Shown: positions 48,153 to 57,757, counted from the first letter of the stretch. The stretch: DNA of 64,000 bases from Pantoea sp050157905 (GCF_050157905.1 NZ_JBKIWZ010000002.1:59374-123373), one strand, 5' to 3'. Numbers and translations are program-made. Notes: generated from the sequence alone by a model not told the origin.

Positions 48153-48472
48153 TGCTGCTGCTGATTGTCCTGGTCAGCCTGCTCAGCTGCAGCGCGCAGC
48201 TCTGCCAGAAGCAGGCCACCCATACGTTGTCACGTCAGGGGAGTGTGTGCTGGATTGCGCTGAGCATGCTGCTGTTAGGTGCCGCCATGCTGCTCTGGCT
48301 GCGGGTGTTGCAGCAGGTGCCGGTGAGCCAGGCCTATCCGATGCTGAGCCTTAATTTTATTTTCGTCGCGCTGGCCGGACGCATCCTCTGGCGCGAGCGG
48401 CTTACGCTGCGCCAGATAGCGGGCACGTTGCTGGTGGTGACCGGCGTGGCCCTGATGGCGAGTCAGCTATGA
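48149..48472 (+). CDS. arnE: Ara4N-phosphoundecaprenol flippase subunit
   Basis: 107 residues, EamA/SMR-like with four membrane helices; QLCQKQATHTLS and VSQAYPMLSLNFIFVALAG match ArnE. Works with ArnF to flip the lipid-linked sugar to the periplasmic side. Overlaps arnT and arnF by 4 bases each. Confidence 0.94.
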   Translation: MMLLLIVLVSLLSCSAQLCQKQATHTLSRQGSVCWIALSMLLLGAAMLLWLRVLQQVPVSQAYPMLSLNFIFVALAGRILWRERLTLRQIAGTLLVVTGVALMASQL

Positions 48473-48834
48473 AAGGCTACGGATGGGTCGCCTGTAGCGT
48501 GCTGCTGGTTTCCGCCGCGCAGTTGATGATGCGCTGGGCGATGCCGCGGTTGCCTGAGTTCAGCAACCTCCTGTCGCTGCCTGCCATGGCGATTCTGCCC
48601 GCCCTGATGCTGCTGGCCGGGCTGGGGGCTTATGGTGTCTCGATGCTCTGCTGGATCCGGGCGCTGCACTTTTTCCCTCTGAACCGGGTTTATCCGCTGC
48701 TGAGTCTTAGCTACGTGCTGGTGTGGCTGGTGGCGGTCAGTCTGCCGGTATTTCAGGAGGCGTTCAGCTGGCACAGTCTGATCGGTGTGGTGATGATTGT
48801 CGCCGGTCTGCTCTGCATTGTGATTAAACCCTGA
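48469..48834 (+). CDS. arnF: Ara4N-phosphoundecaprenol flippase subunit
   Basis: 121 residues with four membrane helices; AAQLMMRWAMPRLP and LNRVYPLLSLSYVLVWL match ArnF. Last gene of the operon. No ugd follows, so UDP-glucuronate must be made elsewhere. Confidence 0.94.
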   Translation: MKGYGWVACSVLLVSAAQLMMRWAMPRLPEFSNLLSLPAMAILPALMLLAGLGAYGVSMLCWIRALHFFPLNRVYPLLSLSYVLVWLVAVSLPVFQEAFSWHSLIGVVMIVAGLLCIVIKP

Positions 48835-48984
48835 GGGATCACTGATGTTATTGTTTTCGCATCAGTCTGCCGTTTGATTATCATTTTCGTGCAGTCGTTA
48901 ACGCTTTCCCGATAGCGAAATTAACGTTTTCGTGATAAATATCCTTTCTGTTATCGTTTTCATTCGACAGATAAAGGATTCATA

Positions 48985-50509
48985 ATGCTGGTTGGCTTCA
49001 GCGCGCTGCGCGAACGTTATGCCATTGAACTGGCGCAGCCGCTGCGCGTGAAATCGGCCATCGGCACGGTACGGTCCCATCACGAAAGTCAGGGACGGGT
49101 AGAGAATTACTACCCACCTGGCTATCAGCCGGAAGACTCCTTTGCCGGCCACTTTGCCTTTGGCCTTAAATATGAAGAGATCCATCTTGAGTTCTTTGCC
49201 CGGCTGTTTACGGCGGTCGGGCCTGAACCACTGGAACAGTGGTGCCGCCAGGAGCCGTTCGGCCAGTATGCGCGCCGGGCCGGATTTCTCTATGAATGGC
49301 TGACCGGCAGCCCGCTACAGGTGCCCGATGTGACCAACGGCGGTTATGTCGGAGTGATTTCATCCGATGCTTATCTCACCCGCACCACGCTGAAGCGTAA
49401 CCGACGCTGGCGCATCAACGACAACCTGCCGGGATCGGTGGATTTCTGTCCGCTGGTGCGCAGAACGCCCGCCGTTGAGCAGGCACTGGCCTTCGATCTG
49501 AACGATGCTCTGAGGGACCTGGATAACGCGTTTGGCGCAGATATCCTGATGCGCACCGCCAGCTGGCTGACGTTTAAAGAGTCGCGTGCCAGTTTCCTGA
49601 TTGAAAAAGAGTCTGACCAGGGCGATCGTATCCAGCGCTTTGCTCACGTCATTGCACAATATTGCGGTCAGCTTGACGATCCGCTCAGCGAAGAGAGCCT
49701 GCACATCCTGCAGCAGGGGATTCTGGGTCAGGATGCGCTGGGCCTGGGGCTGCGACGTTCGCCGGTGTTTGTCGGGCAGTCGACGATGCGCGAAGATATC
49801 GTCCACTATATTGCACCGCACTATGAAGATGTCCCGCGCTTTATGCAGGGGCTGAAAGCCTTTGAGCAGGCGACGCAGGGCGCTGCGCCGCTGGCCCGGG
49901 CGGGCGTTATCGCGTTTGGGTTCGTCTATATTCACCCGATGCGCGACGGGAATGGCCGCATCCATCGATTTCTGATCAATGACATGCTGAACCGGGATGG
50001 CGCAATACCGGATGGCGTGATCCTGCCCGTTTCCGCCACCATCACCAGCTCAATGAATTTCCGGGTCGGCTACGATCGCACGCTGGATCTTTTTCTAAAA
50101 AACTGATGCGGCGCTATGCAGGCTGCTATCGCTTTGGCGAGCTGAAAACCTATGAGGATGGCACACGAAGCAACTTCATTTTCAGCGACTATGAGGATGC
50201 CCGCTTTGCCTGGCGCTATCCCGATCTGACCGAGCATGTCCTTTACACGAGCAGAGTGGTCGAACATACCGTGCGAACCGAAATGGCGGATGAAGCACGG
50301 GTGCTCGTCATGTTTCAGCGCGCCCAGCAGCAGCTGAAGGAGGTGGTTGAGATGCCGGATCAGGATGCCAGCCGCATCATCCGGTCGCTGAAGGAGAACG
50401 GCTGGCAGATCTCGGGCAAGCTGAAAAAAACTTCCCGCTGTTTGAGGATGACGCCATGGCCCGGCGCATCGTCGGAGCGGTCAGATCGGCATTTGAGACG
50501 GAACAGTGA
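48985..50509 (+). CDS. Fic-family AMP transferase, frameshifted twice in its C-terminal third
   Basis: The first 373 codons hold the Fic motif HPMRDGNGRIHR (317-328, catalytic His317) and an inhibitory-helix motif SFLIE (203-207) upstream of it, followed by Lys rather than Gly/Asn. The frame is lost at T5 (50090-50094); with one more T it continues FSKKLMRRYAGCYRFGELKT. It is lost again at A7 (50424-50430); with one more A it goes on FPLFEDDAMARRIVGAVRSA to TGA 50507-50509. Two added bases give 509 codons, the size of long enterobacterial Fic proteins. Predicted to AMPylate itself or other proteins; no Fic antitoxin gene is adjacent. Confidence 0.85.
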
Positions 50510-50543
50510 GTGAAGTGCATCACTGCATCCGGCATGATGCAGT

Positions 50544-51239
50544 TCAGCTGAGCGGTGTGATCTCTGCGGCCAGCGCAGCGATATCATCGATAACATAATC
50601 CGGTGACGGCGCCAGTGGATAAAGCGCCTGACCTTTACGGGCGACGAAGGCAGTTTTCATCCCTGCACGTTTAGCCCCGTCGACATCCCAGCCATGCGCC
50701 GCCACCATCATGCAGGCGGACGCGGGCTGCCCCATCTCATTCATCGCCCACTGATAGACTCTCAAATCGGGTTTATAAACCTGAACCTGCTCCACGCTAA
50801 GTATACGGGTGAACAACGGTGCCAGCCCGGCAGATCTCAGCTGCTTTTCCGCCAGCGCGGCAGAGGAGTTGGTAAGCGCGACCAGCGTATAGCCCTGCTG
50901 TTGCAGTGCGGTCAGCCCGCTGGCCACATCCGGATAAGCAGGCATCGCGGCGATAGTTTCAGCCAGCGGTGTTGCCGCCTCCGGCAGGGTGATGCCATAG
51001 CGTGCGGCCGTCATCTCCAGAACGGCTTCCGCGATATCGCCAAAACTGTGGAAGCTGCCAGTGACGGTCCCGACCAGTGAATGATGTAACACTGAGGTGA
51101 ACCAGGCTTCGGCGCGTTCAGGTTTGTTACCAAGCCGCTGCGTCACCGCCTGATTCAGTCCGGTCGTGTCCAGCAGGGTCTGGTTAACATCGAAAAATAG
51201 CGTGCCGTTGCCAGGGGGGAGAGGGTGACTGTTTGGCAT
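50544..51239 (-). CDS. HAD hydrolase, haloacid-dehalogenase (type II)-like
   Basis: 231 residues. Nucleophile motif FFDVNQTLLD, motif II ALTNSS, motif III Lys in VYKPDLRVY, and motif IV HGWDVDGAKRAG. The helical cap lies at about 25-100. Domain order fits 2-haloacid dehalogenases, but the motif has DVNQT instead of DxYGT, so the substrate is uncertain. Confidence 0.83.
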   Translation of the reverse strand: MPNSHPLPPGNGTLFFDVNQTLLDTTGLNQAVTQRLGNKPERAEAWFTSVLHHSLVGTVTGSFHSFGDIAEAVLEMTAARYGITLPEAATPLAETIAAMPAYPDVASGLTALQQQGYTLVALTNSSAALAEKQLRSAGLAPLFTRILSVEQVQVYKPDLRVYQWAMNEMGQPASACMMVAAHGWDVDGAKRAGMKTAFVARKGQALYPLAPSPDYVIDDIAALAAEITPLS

Positions 51240-51452
51240 CTGAGCTCCGGTTGTGTTGATGCTTATGAGAGGTGTAGCGTCAGGGAGAGTGATAGAAGGT
51301 AGGTTACTGTCCGGGATTTCTCAAGAAGAGCGGAATTGCGGTGCTTTCCGGCATAGTCAGAAGCGTTTCTTAGCCTGAAGTCTGATGTTCAAAAAGCGGA
51401 GGCAGAGGCTTTCACATCTCAAAGCGGATAATTGTCTGTGGCGACCACTGTT

Positions 51453-51746
51453 TCAGTCATAGCACCATCGCCTGGCACGGACTGACTCGATCAGCATCCC
51501 AACGGTAAGAGGGATGGCTTCGTGCGGATCTTCTGGATAGTAGAGGCTGAAAGTCACCTGGTCAGAATCCATTTCAAAGGCATCAAAGACGTTCTGAAGG
51601 CATTCCGCAGCGTCTTCCGGATCAAGCTTCATGTCCAGATTTAGCGACGTTTCTGGCGTGAGTGTTCTTTTCCGGAACGAAAGAAAGGAGCGGCCGTTCC
51701 ACGGCTCAATGAGAGCCATTACGCGTGTCTGGGTGGCATCTACCAT
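51453..51746 (-). CDS. DUF1493-like small acidic protein
   Basis: 97 residues with an acyl-carrier-like pattern: TRVMALIEPWNG at the start and SLNLDMKLDPEDAAECLQNV in the middle, where DUF1493 proteins have a similar Asp/Glu-rich helix. No phosphopantetheine Ser motif (DSL) is seen. Overlaps the gene before it by 7 bases. The two-gene set resembles the STM2901-STM2902 pair of Salmonella. Function unknown. Confidence 0.65.
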   Translation of the reverse strand: MVDATQTRVMALIEPWNGRSFLSFRKRTLTPETSLNLDMKLDPEDAAECLQNVFDAFEMDSDQVTFSLYYPEDPHEAIPLTVGMLIESVRARRWCYD

Positions 51747-52225
51747 AACTTATCCTTCCCTCGGGCGATGGTGTTATAGAGTCTGACTGAATTGTAATTG
51801 ATATCAATAACATCTTTGGCCAGTATCACCCGGCCCACAACAGGAATGGCTCGTCCTACAAAGGTGCTGAGCTTATGTGTAAACAGAATACGCGCTGTCC
51901 GAGGCGGGTATCCCCCTACGATCATGGGGAGCTGAATGCCGAAAGGAAATTTGGCGTCAGGGAATACTCTGCGCGCTGCCTTAGAGGCATAGGACGTTCC
52001 CTTGAGAGCATCGCGCGGTTTGGTTCGGGTAGTCAGGACATTACGTCCAGACAGGATGGCCACGATCGCTCCGAAGTCATCAATGCCAAGTTGCTTAGCG
52101 ACTTCTTCACAGAAAATCATGAAATAAAGCTCACCAGCGTTGAGATTCGGTCTGCCTGCGTAGAAATAGGTATTATTAAGATCTTCAGTCGTGTCCACTG
52201 CCAGCTCCTGCGGGTTTATCTTCAT
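51740..52225 (-). CDS. STM2901-family-like protein
   Basis: 161 residues. Distinctive segments are YFYAGRPNLNAGELYFMIFC, KQLGIDDFGAIVAILSGRN and a C-terminal hydrophobic part (TFVGRAIPVVGRVILAKDVI). I relate it to the STM2901 family mainly by these segments and the adjoining DUF1493-like gene. Role unknown; such pairs sit in variable islands and could be a toxin-immunity type system, but nothing in the sequence shows that. Confidence 0.6.
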   Translation of the reverse strand: MKINPQELAVDTTEDLNNTYFYAGRPNLNAGELYFMIFCEEVAKQLGIDDFGAIVAILSGRNVLTTRTKPRDALKGTSYASKAARRVFPDAKFPFGIQLPMIVGGYPPRTARILFTHKLSTFVGRAIPVVGRVILAKDVIDINYNSVRLYNTIARGKDKLW

Positions 52226-52644
52226 CTGTCATCCTGACGATTTGTGAACAATACCTCCTTCATTCAAGCCAGACAACCTGTCAGATGCTGGATAAAAAGA
52301 TACGATGATTCCACCGCATTTTTCTTCAGGTTAAAGACACCAATGCCACTAGCCAGGAAATGCCGACATGCCTGAGGAAACACGTCTTACTTACCATCAT
52401 TATGTAGAAGCCTGGTAATAGCCCGTTCAGTGTTGCGGGTCTCAATAATATGCGTGCAATGCTAGTTATGTTAAATTAATTATCCGGTTACCCACTCAGC
52501 CAGCCCATTTATGCCCTATTCACGTTCGCTTAGTGATATGCACTTTTATTGAAGAGGCAAAACTGAGCTTGCCTCTTAAGGTTGAAGCTATGGCATTTCA
52601 TTTTTGCAGTAAAAGAGTCTGTCACTATAGGCTTTGTACCAGGA
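52226..52644. other. Intergenic region downstream of the microcin exporter
   Basis: 419 bases, AT-rich, no gene seen. It contains the inverted repeat listed at 52552-52577. Confidence 0.35.
52552..52577 (-). terminator. Inverted repeat after the microcin exporter gene
   Basis: Perfect 9-bp stem AAGAGGCAA (52552-52560) / TTGCCTCTT (52569-52577), 8-base loop, 68 bases after the exporter stop. No T-run on either strand, so termination would be weak. Confidence 0.45.
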
Positions 52645-54747
52645 TCATTTCGATAGCGTAATAACCCTTTCTGCTGACAAGATTGTACTCTCTCTGTGCG
52701 CAATAATAATTCTGGTGATTCGCAGCTTCTTTATCGCCTGATTTACTTGGTTTTCGCTTTCAGCGTCAAGCGCGCTTGTTGCCTCATCCATAAACAGAAT
52801 CTTCGGTCTTTTATATAAAGCCCTGGCAATAAATAGGCGCTGCTTTTGACCACCGGATAGGCCTTCACCCAGTTCTCCAATCATAGTTTCGTAACGCATT
52901 GGTAGTTGTATGATGAACTCATGCAGATAGCTTGTTCTGGCACACTTCAGCATCCAGTCTTCATCTACGTTTTCAGAGAAACTGCAGATATTCTCCCTGA
53001 TTGATCCCGAAAACAGTCTATCGTCCTGCATCACGCACGCGATATATTTCTGATAGTTATTGATACCCAGCTGCAGGATATCAACGCCATTTACTTCAAC
53101 CGTACCATCGTCAGGAAGAATAAGTCCGCAAAGCACCTTTATCAGCGTTGTTTTACCCGATCCGGATGGTCCTGTTATCGCGACGCTTTCTCCCGCAGCA
53201 ATGCTCATACTCAGATTATGAAACACAGGCTGAGTATGAGTGTCGAAGCTATAGGTTAATGATTTCACCGACAGGGAGGCCGGTTCTGCAGTCGGAAATG
53301 CCACCAAATCTGCTTTACGCGGCTCTCTGGGATGAAGGGCAATATCAGCCACGCGCTCATTATGAAGGCTCATCATACGCATCTGAAGCAGAAAACTTAT
53401 CAGGGAACCGACGCGATCGGTAAACTGACTACGGAAAGCACCAAAGGCGATAAACATTCCAATGGTCATCTGATTAGCAATCACAAGACTGGCGCCTAGC
53501 CACAAAATGATGACCTGATCAAAAGCCGTGACCAGACCGCTCACACCTCCAAGCAGCATTTCTAATTTAGTCACGCGAATGGACGTGTTGATGGCGTCAA
53601 CTTTGAGGTTAAGCCACCTGACAATCCGCAACTCTGCCATACCCTGAATTTTTATCGTGGAGATACCGTAGAGTGTTTCCATAAAATATGAACCAGCCCG
53701 CGCATTTCTGATCAATGACTCTTCCGTCAGCTGCCGGTAATAGGTGTAGGTAACTAAGCGAATAAGCACGTACATGCCAGTAAACGCGATAACAACCCAC
53801 GTCAGCCAGCCACCGTAAAGGATCAGCATGCACAATACTCCCAGAACCACCATGCTGTCGATGATGGCGCCGACGATGCTTGTTGTGAACGTACTGCGAA
53901 GCTCATCAAGTGAGCCGAAGCGTGACTGGATATCACCGAGTTTACGTCGCTCAAAGTATCCCAGTGGCAGATGCATGAGGTGAGAGACGAGGCCTGACTG
54001 CCACTGGACATTGATTGACGCAGACATAATCAGTGATGTCCAGCCCCTGAACAGGCTAAACAGCATATGCAGCAGTATAAAGAAAATCAGGCCGCAGCAG
54101 ATTAGCGTCAGTAGTCCAAGGTCTTGGGCAAGTATCGCATGATCCATTATCAGCTGGGTACCCACTGGCATCACCAGGCTGATAGTTTCAATGACAAGTG
54201 AGAAACACAGAATTTTCCCCAGCGTTTTTCTGAGGCCATGTACGCTGCCGGCGAGCGTTCTGAAGCTGAACCGGTTAGCGGATTCTCCTGTGGTAAAGGT
54301 ACTGTCAGGCCAGACCTCGAGCGCTATGCCAGTGAAACATTTTGACACCTCGTTCATGCTTACCTGACGTCTTCCCTGCGTCGGATCGTGTATCAACACG
54401 CCATCCCGTCCGGCTTCAACCAGGACGACATAGTGATTAAACTCCCAGTGCAGCATGCAGGGCAGCCTGAGCGCTTTAAGTTCGTTTAGATCGAGCGTAA
54501 CGGGCCGTGTTGTCAGTCCGAGCTGCGTCGCCATCCTTGTCAGCGCAGTCAAGGTCGCTCCCCGAGCTGACAGGTTAAACTCCCGACGCAGGGTGGCCAT
54601 ATCCACGTTCTTACCGTAGTGCCCTCAGATCATGGCCAAACAGGCAAGGCCACATTCAGAAGATTCAGTCTGATGGATGAGCGGAACATGACGACGAAAG
54701 CCCAGATCTAGCCGGGAAATCAATATTCTGAGAGAGTTTCTAATCAT
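52645..54747 (-). CDS. CvaB-like microcin exporter (C39 peptidase + ABC transporter), with in-frame TGA at codon 41
   Basis: Starts at ATG 54747, overlapping the adaptor gene. Order: C39 peptidase with catalytic Cys32 (QTESSECGLACLAMI), His (NHYVVLV) and Asp (IHDPTQGRR); six-helix membrane domain; ATPase with Walker A TGPSGSGKTT, signature LSGGQKQR and Walker B ILFMDEATSALD. Codon 41 is TGA (54627-54625) where CvaB has Cys (MICGH). Re-start at GTG 54606 or ATG 54600 would give a 653-residue protein without the peptidase Cys. The protein is otherwise close to CvaB of colicin V and would cut the leader from the microcin precursor and export it. Confidence 0.85.
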
Positions 54748-56017
54748 TTATCGGTCCTGTCGCGCTGTGTTTCATGTCATAAAAAGGTGAAAGCATCCAC
54801 TGGTATATTCTCCGCTTTTCAAGGAAAAGCGTGGTCTGCGCTTTCATTCCATTTTCGAGACCCAGGTTTTTTTCGCCGTAGGAAATGATCAGATTCGCTG
54901 GGTTTATGATGACTTTGTAATAAGGAATAGCTGCTGCCAGATTTGCGGCGCTGGGAGCACCCTGGTAGGTCAGCATTTCTTGGTGAGACGCAGGCGTTTT
55001 CGAAATAATGGAAATTAAGCCGGCAAATTGGCCAAATTTTTCAGACGGAAACGCCTCATAGCGAATGTTTACCTTTTCTCCGCGGCTGAGATAAGGAATA
55101 GCGTCATTGGGTACCCACGTCACGAGATCATAACGGTCAATTTTTTTCGGCATTACCTGAAACAGACTGTCTCCTGGACTGACCATTTGACCAAGGGTGA
55201 CGCTCAATGAGTTCATATATCCGTCTGAAAGCGCTCTAACAACGATCGTTCCGCTGGCATCAATACCGGCCAGCTCTTTGTACAACTCAAATCGCTGTAA
55301 TTCCATCTGATTGATCTGATTATCATAATCTGCAGCCTGCACCTGAATCTGGTTGTTCAGCGCCGTAATCTGCAAAGTGTTCTGTTCGTTCTGACCCATT
55401 AGTCCCAGCAGATTATTTTGTTGTTGATAGTATAGTGCTACGTGATTTGATAGCTGGTCCTTAGTAATGAGGCCTTTAGCCTGATAGCTCTGATAATTGA
55501 CCATATTCCTTTTCATTAAGCTAATGCCTTCCTTTACCCGCTGAATAATTTCAGTTGAGCTAACCAGCGCCGCGCTATATAACTCCTTCTGCTTTCCCAG
55601 CATATTAAGCGTGTTTATTTTACTGGCGTTCAGTCGGGAAATTATCTCTTTAACGCGCTGTATCTGGTCTTCGATATCTTTACGCTGATTAACGCTGACA
55701 ACTCCCTTGACCGTACTTTTACTGACGTCAATCTGATAGACCGGGGAACCCGATGTTATTTCCTGTCCTTCAGTGACAAACCGGTCGGTGACAATGCCCT
55801 GCACAGATGAGTAAACGTTTGCAGGTCTTGGATAGGTTGCTATCTCACCTGACACGCTGACTCTTCGCGTATAGGTGCCTTCAATAATAAAGGTAAGGAA
55901 ACACGCAAAAAAAAATAGGCTGGATGATGCAACAACCCAGAAGGGGACGCCCGGGAGGAGAAGTGCCCGACCGCGCCAGCAATGGTGGCGATTTTCAATT
56001 GATTCCTTTCTGTACAT
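54740..56017 (-). CDS. CvaA-like HlyD-family secretion adaptor
   Basis: 425 residues. Short cytosolic N-terminus, one membrane helix at about 27-46 (VVASSSLFFFACFLTFII), a lipoyl-type half (GEIATYPRPANVYSSVQGIV), a long alpha hairpin (about 110-260) and the closing beta part. It spans the periplasm between the exporter and TolC. Overlaps the exporter start by 8 bases, and so is translationally coupled. Confidence 0.9.
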   Translation of the reverse strand: MYRKESIENRHHCWRGRALLLPGVPFWVVASSSLFFFACFLTFIIEGTYTRRVSVSGEIATYPRPANVYSSVQGIVTDRFVTEGQEITSGSPVYQIDVSKSTVKGVVSVNQRKDIEDQIQRVKEIISRLNASKINTLNMLGKQKELYSAALVSSTEIIQRVKEGISLMKRNMVNYQSYQAKGLITKDQLSNHVALYYQQQNNLLGLMGQNEQNTLQITALNNQIQVQAADYDNQINQMELQRFELYKELAGIDASGTIVVRALSDGYMNSLSVTLGQMVSPGDSLFQVMPKKIDRYDLVTWVPNDAIPYLSRGEKVNIRYEAFPSEKFGQFAGLISIISKTPASHQEMLTYQGAPSAANLAAAIPYYKVIINPANLIISYGEKNLGLENGMKAQTTLFLEKRRIYQWMLSPFYDMKHSATGPIND

Positions 56018-56187
56018 TTAGTTCGTTCCATGTCGAGTCTTGCAATCACAATACTCAGCGGATAAGCATCAGAGTTCAGCAATCTGACTAATTATTACTG
56101 TGTCTAATGGTGATTTAATTTTGCCAGCAACGCGTGTGGTTTCTGGCAGGAAAATGAATTTGAAATTAATTAAAGCCTGAGGTAGAG

Positions 56188-56388
56188 TTATTTTTTTCTT
56201 AATAAAAGATGTAAAAAATAAAGTGCTGCTTTCACTAAACCCAGCATGGTAAGAACGATCACAAGGATTTGAGAAATACCCTGCGGGGCTGCATACCAGC
56301 TTTCGAACCCGACGCCCGCGCCTTTCAAAAGAGAGGCAGCCAAAAGGATGCAAACAAAAATGACCAGACCGCTAATTACTTTATGCAT
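56188..56388 (-). CDS. Probable microcin immunity protein
   Basis: 66 residues with two membrane helices (about 4-23 and 38-60) and a basic end LHLLLRKK. AGGAG stands 6 bases before the ATG. It follows the microcin gene by 41 bases on the same strand, the place where class II microcin loci carry their immunity gene. No sequence family recognised; the role is inferred from size, topology and position. Confidence 0.65.
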   Translation of the reverse strand: MHKVISGLVIFVCILLAASLLKGAGVGFESWYAAPQGISQILVIVLTMLGLVKAALYFLHLLLRKK

Positions 56389-56402
56389 TATTAACTCCTA
56401 AT

Positions 56403-56424
56403 TTCCCGGCATTGCTGCCGGGAA
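56403..56424 (-). promoter_or_regulatory. Hairpin between microcin and immunity genes
   Basis: 9-bp perfect stem TTCCCGGCA / TGCCGGGAA (56403-56411, 56416-56424), 4-base loop. It begins 5 bases after the microcin stop and ends just before the immunity Shine-Dalgarno. It may reduce read-through or stabilise the precursor mRNA, setting the ratio of the two products. Confidence 0.55.
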
Positions 56425-56429
56425 TGTGA

Positions 56430-56738
56430 TTACCAGGTGCACTGTCCGCCAATATTGCCAGCATTACTGTTCTTGCTGCCATTACTTGACGATGAGCTTC
56501 CGGTGAAGCAACCACCCGCGATGGCTCCGCCGGCAAGGCCAAGTGCCAGTCCTGCCAGGCCGCCGGCGGAACCCGCAATCATGCCGCCAATAATGCCGTT
56601 ATTACAGGCTTCTACGTAAGCGTTGGATGAGGCGTTGCCGCTTTTTTTACTGCCGCTGCTGGTACCGGGACCGTGCTTATCAGCATAGTTTCCTGCACCG
56701 GAAACCTGTTCCATTTCATGCAATGTAAGCGTTCTCAT
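56430..56738 (-). CDS. Class II microcin precursor with ColV-type leader
   Basis: 102 residues. The leader MRTLTLHEMEQVSGA is nearly that of colicin V (MRTLTLNELDSVSGG) and ends in Gly-Ala, an accepted C39 cleavage site, giving a mature peptide of about 87 residues. The mature part has a polar start, a glycine-zipper hydrophobic stretch (48-76: GIIGGMIAGSAGG, LAGLALGLAGGAIAGG), Cys at 45, 77 and 100, a Ser5 run (81-85), and the end GGQCTW. AAGGA lies 8 bases before the ATG. The immunity-like, adaptor and exporter genes follow on the same strand. Predicted to kill related bacteria by acting on the inner membrane. I know no described microcin with this mature sequence. Confidence 0.88.
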   Translation of the reverse strand: MRTLTLHEMEQVSGAGNYADKHGPGTSSGSKKSGNASSNAYVEACNNGIIGGMIAGSAGGLAGLALGLAGGAIAGGCFTGSSSSSNGSKNSNAGNIGGQCTW

Positions 56739-57547
56739 ATTTGATATCCTTATTTGTTAACCTACATTCAATTGGCCTTTATAAACTATCGTAAATAGAG
56801 GGCATTTAAAATGAGAAAAATATGAGGGTTTCGATAATTTTATTGAAAGAATCACAAGCATTTAAACATTGTATCCATTAAATCATTGTGATTTTTACAC
56901 TTTACTTCAATGAGTTGGGCCTTTTTTTACTGAAGCCTTTAGCTTCATTAGTTCCAGTTGATGATTATTTTTTTCTAGATAAAAAAGTATAGTTGTGAAG
57001 TAGCTCACATTGGTGCGGAGTTTCAAAACTGATGTTTTTAATTAACGATCTAAGGTTGTGAATTAACTTTAATCTTATGGTTAATATTCATAGCAAGCTA
57101 ATTAATTATCGCCACGGGCATTAAATACTGCGCTTATATTCAGGCGATGATTGCACATCAGTAATGCCCTGAAGACACCGTATATACCTTTGCATCATAG
57201 CATCATAGCGTTATGTTGCACGGTGAACTGTTCAGAACTCCTGAATAAAAAATGGTGACGTATAACTGATCTTACGAACGCCGCGCGCTTTTCACTTTCG
57301 GCCAGATATGGCTCCAGCTAATACCGGCCATGCAGAAACTCCAGGCGAGTCGTCACACGATGAGGCCAATGTTTAATGCATGGTTGCAGGAAAAGGTAAG
57401 CGTCAGTAACATTTTAAACCTGCGCTTAACTTCAGGCCACTATGGCGTATATGCCTCATAAAGGGGTTTGAGGGCCAACCGTACGATAACATACGATAAA
57501 AGGGAAACTGATGAATAAGCATGATTGCATATATAGTGGCCGACTAA
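56739..57547. other. AT-rich region upstream of the microcin gene
   Basis: About 800 bases with no intact gene. The part next to the microcin is very AT-rich and must hold its promoter; a 6-3-6 palindrome AAATCATTGTGATTT lies at 56880-56894, 142 bases before the start, and may bind a regulator. No Fur box was seen. The 57240-57480 part is richer in GC and may contain decayed coding sequence, perhaps of a transposase, which I cannot assign. Confidence 0.4.
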
Positions 57548-57757
57548 ATGGATTTTATCAAACCGGGTAAGCCGACGCCGAATGCCTTTATCGAACGGTT
57601 TAACCGGACGTACCGGACAGAAATGCTGATTTTTTACCTATTAAAAACCTTGAACGAAGTATGGGAAAATAGACATCACTTAATCACCTTCAGTGAAGTT
57701 TCTACCTTATATAAGCAGGGTAGCTTCAATATACCCATGCCTGAAGCGAAAATATGA
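57548..57757 (+). pseudogene. IS3-family transposase (OrfB) remnant
   Basis: The first 38 codons, DFIKPGKPTPNAFIERFNRT then YRTEMLIFYLLKTLNEV, match the DDE-domain end of IS3-group OrfB, including the last Glu region (NAFIERFNRTYR). The match is lost after LNEV, and no OrfA or terminal repeats were found. A fragment left by an old insertion, 12 bases upstream of the lox-like site. Confidence 0.75.

Noticed and set aside
50106..50513. Separate 135-residue gene after fic
   Set aside because: MRRYAGCYRFGELKT continues the Fic protein when one T is added to the run before it.
54625..54627. TGA read as selenocysteine (also at 11426-11428)
   Set aside because: No SECIS-like structure was recognised, neither family uses selenocysteine there, and TGA is an ordinary stop elsewhere in the window.
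57240..57480. Possible IS66-type transposase remnant
   Set aside because: Short stretches look coding but no motif could be placed.
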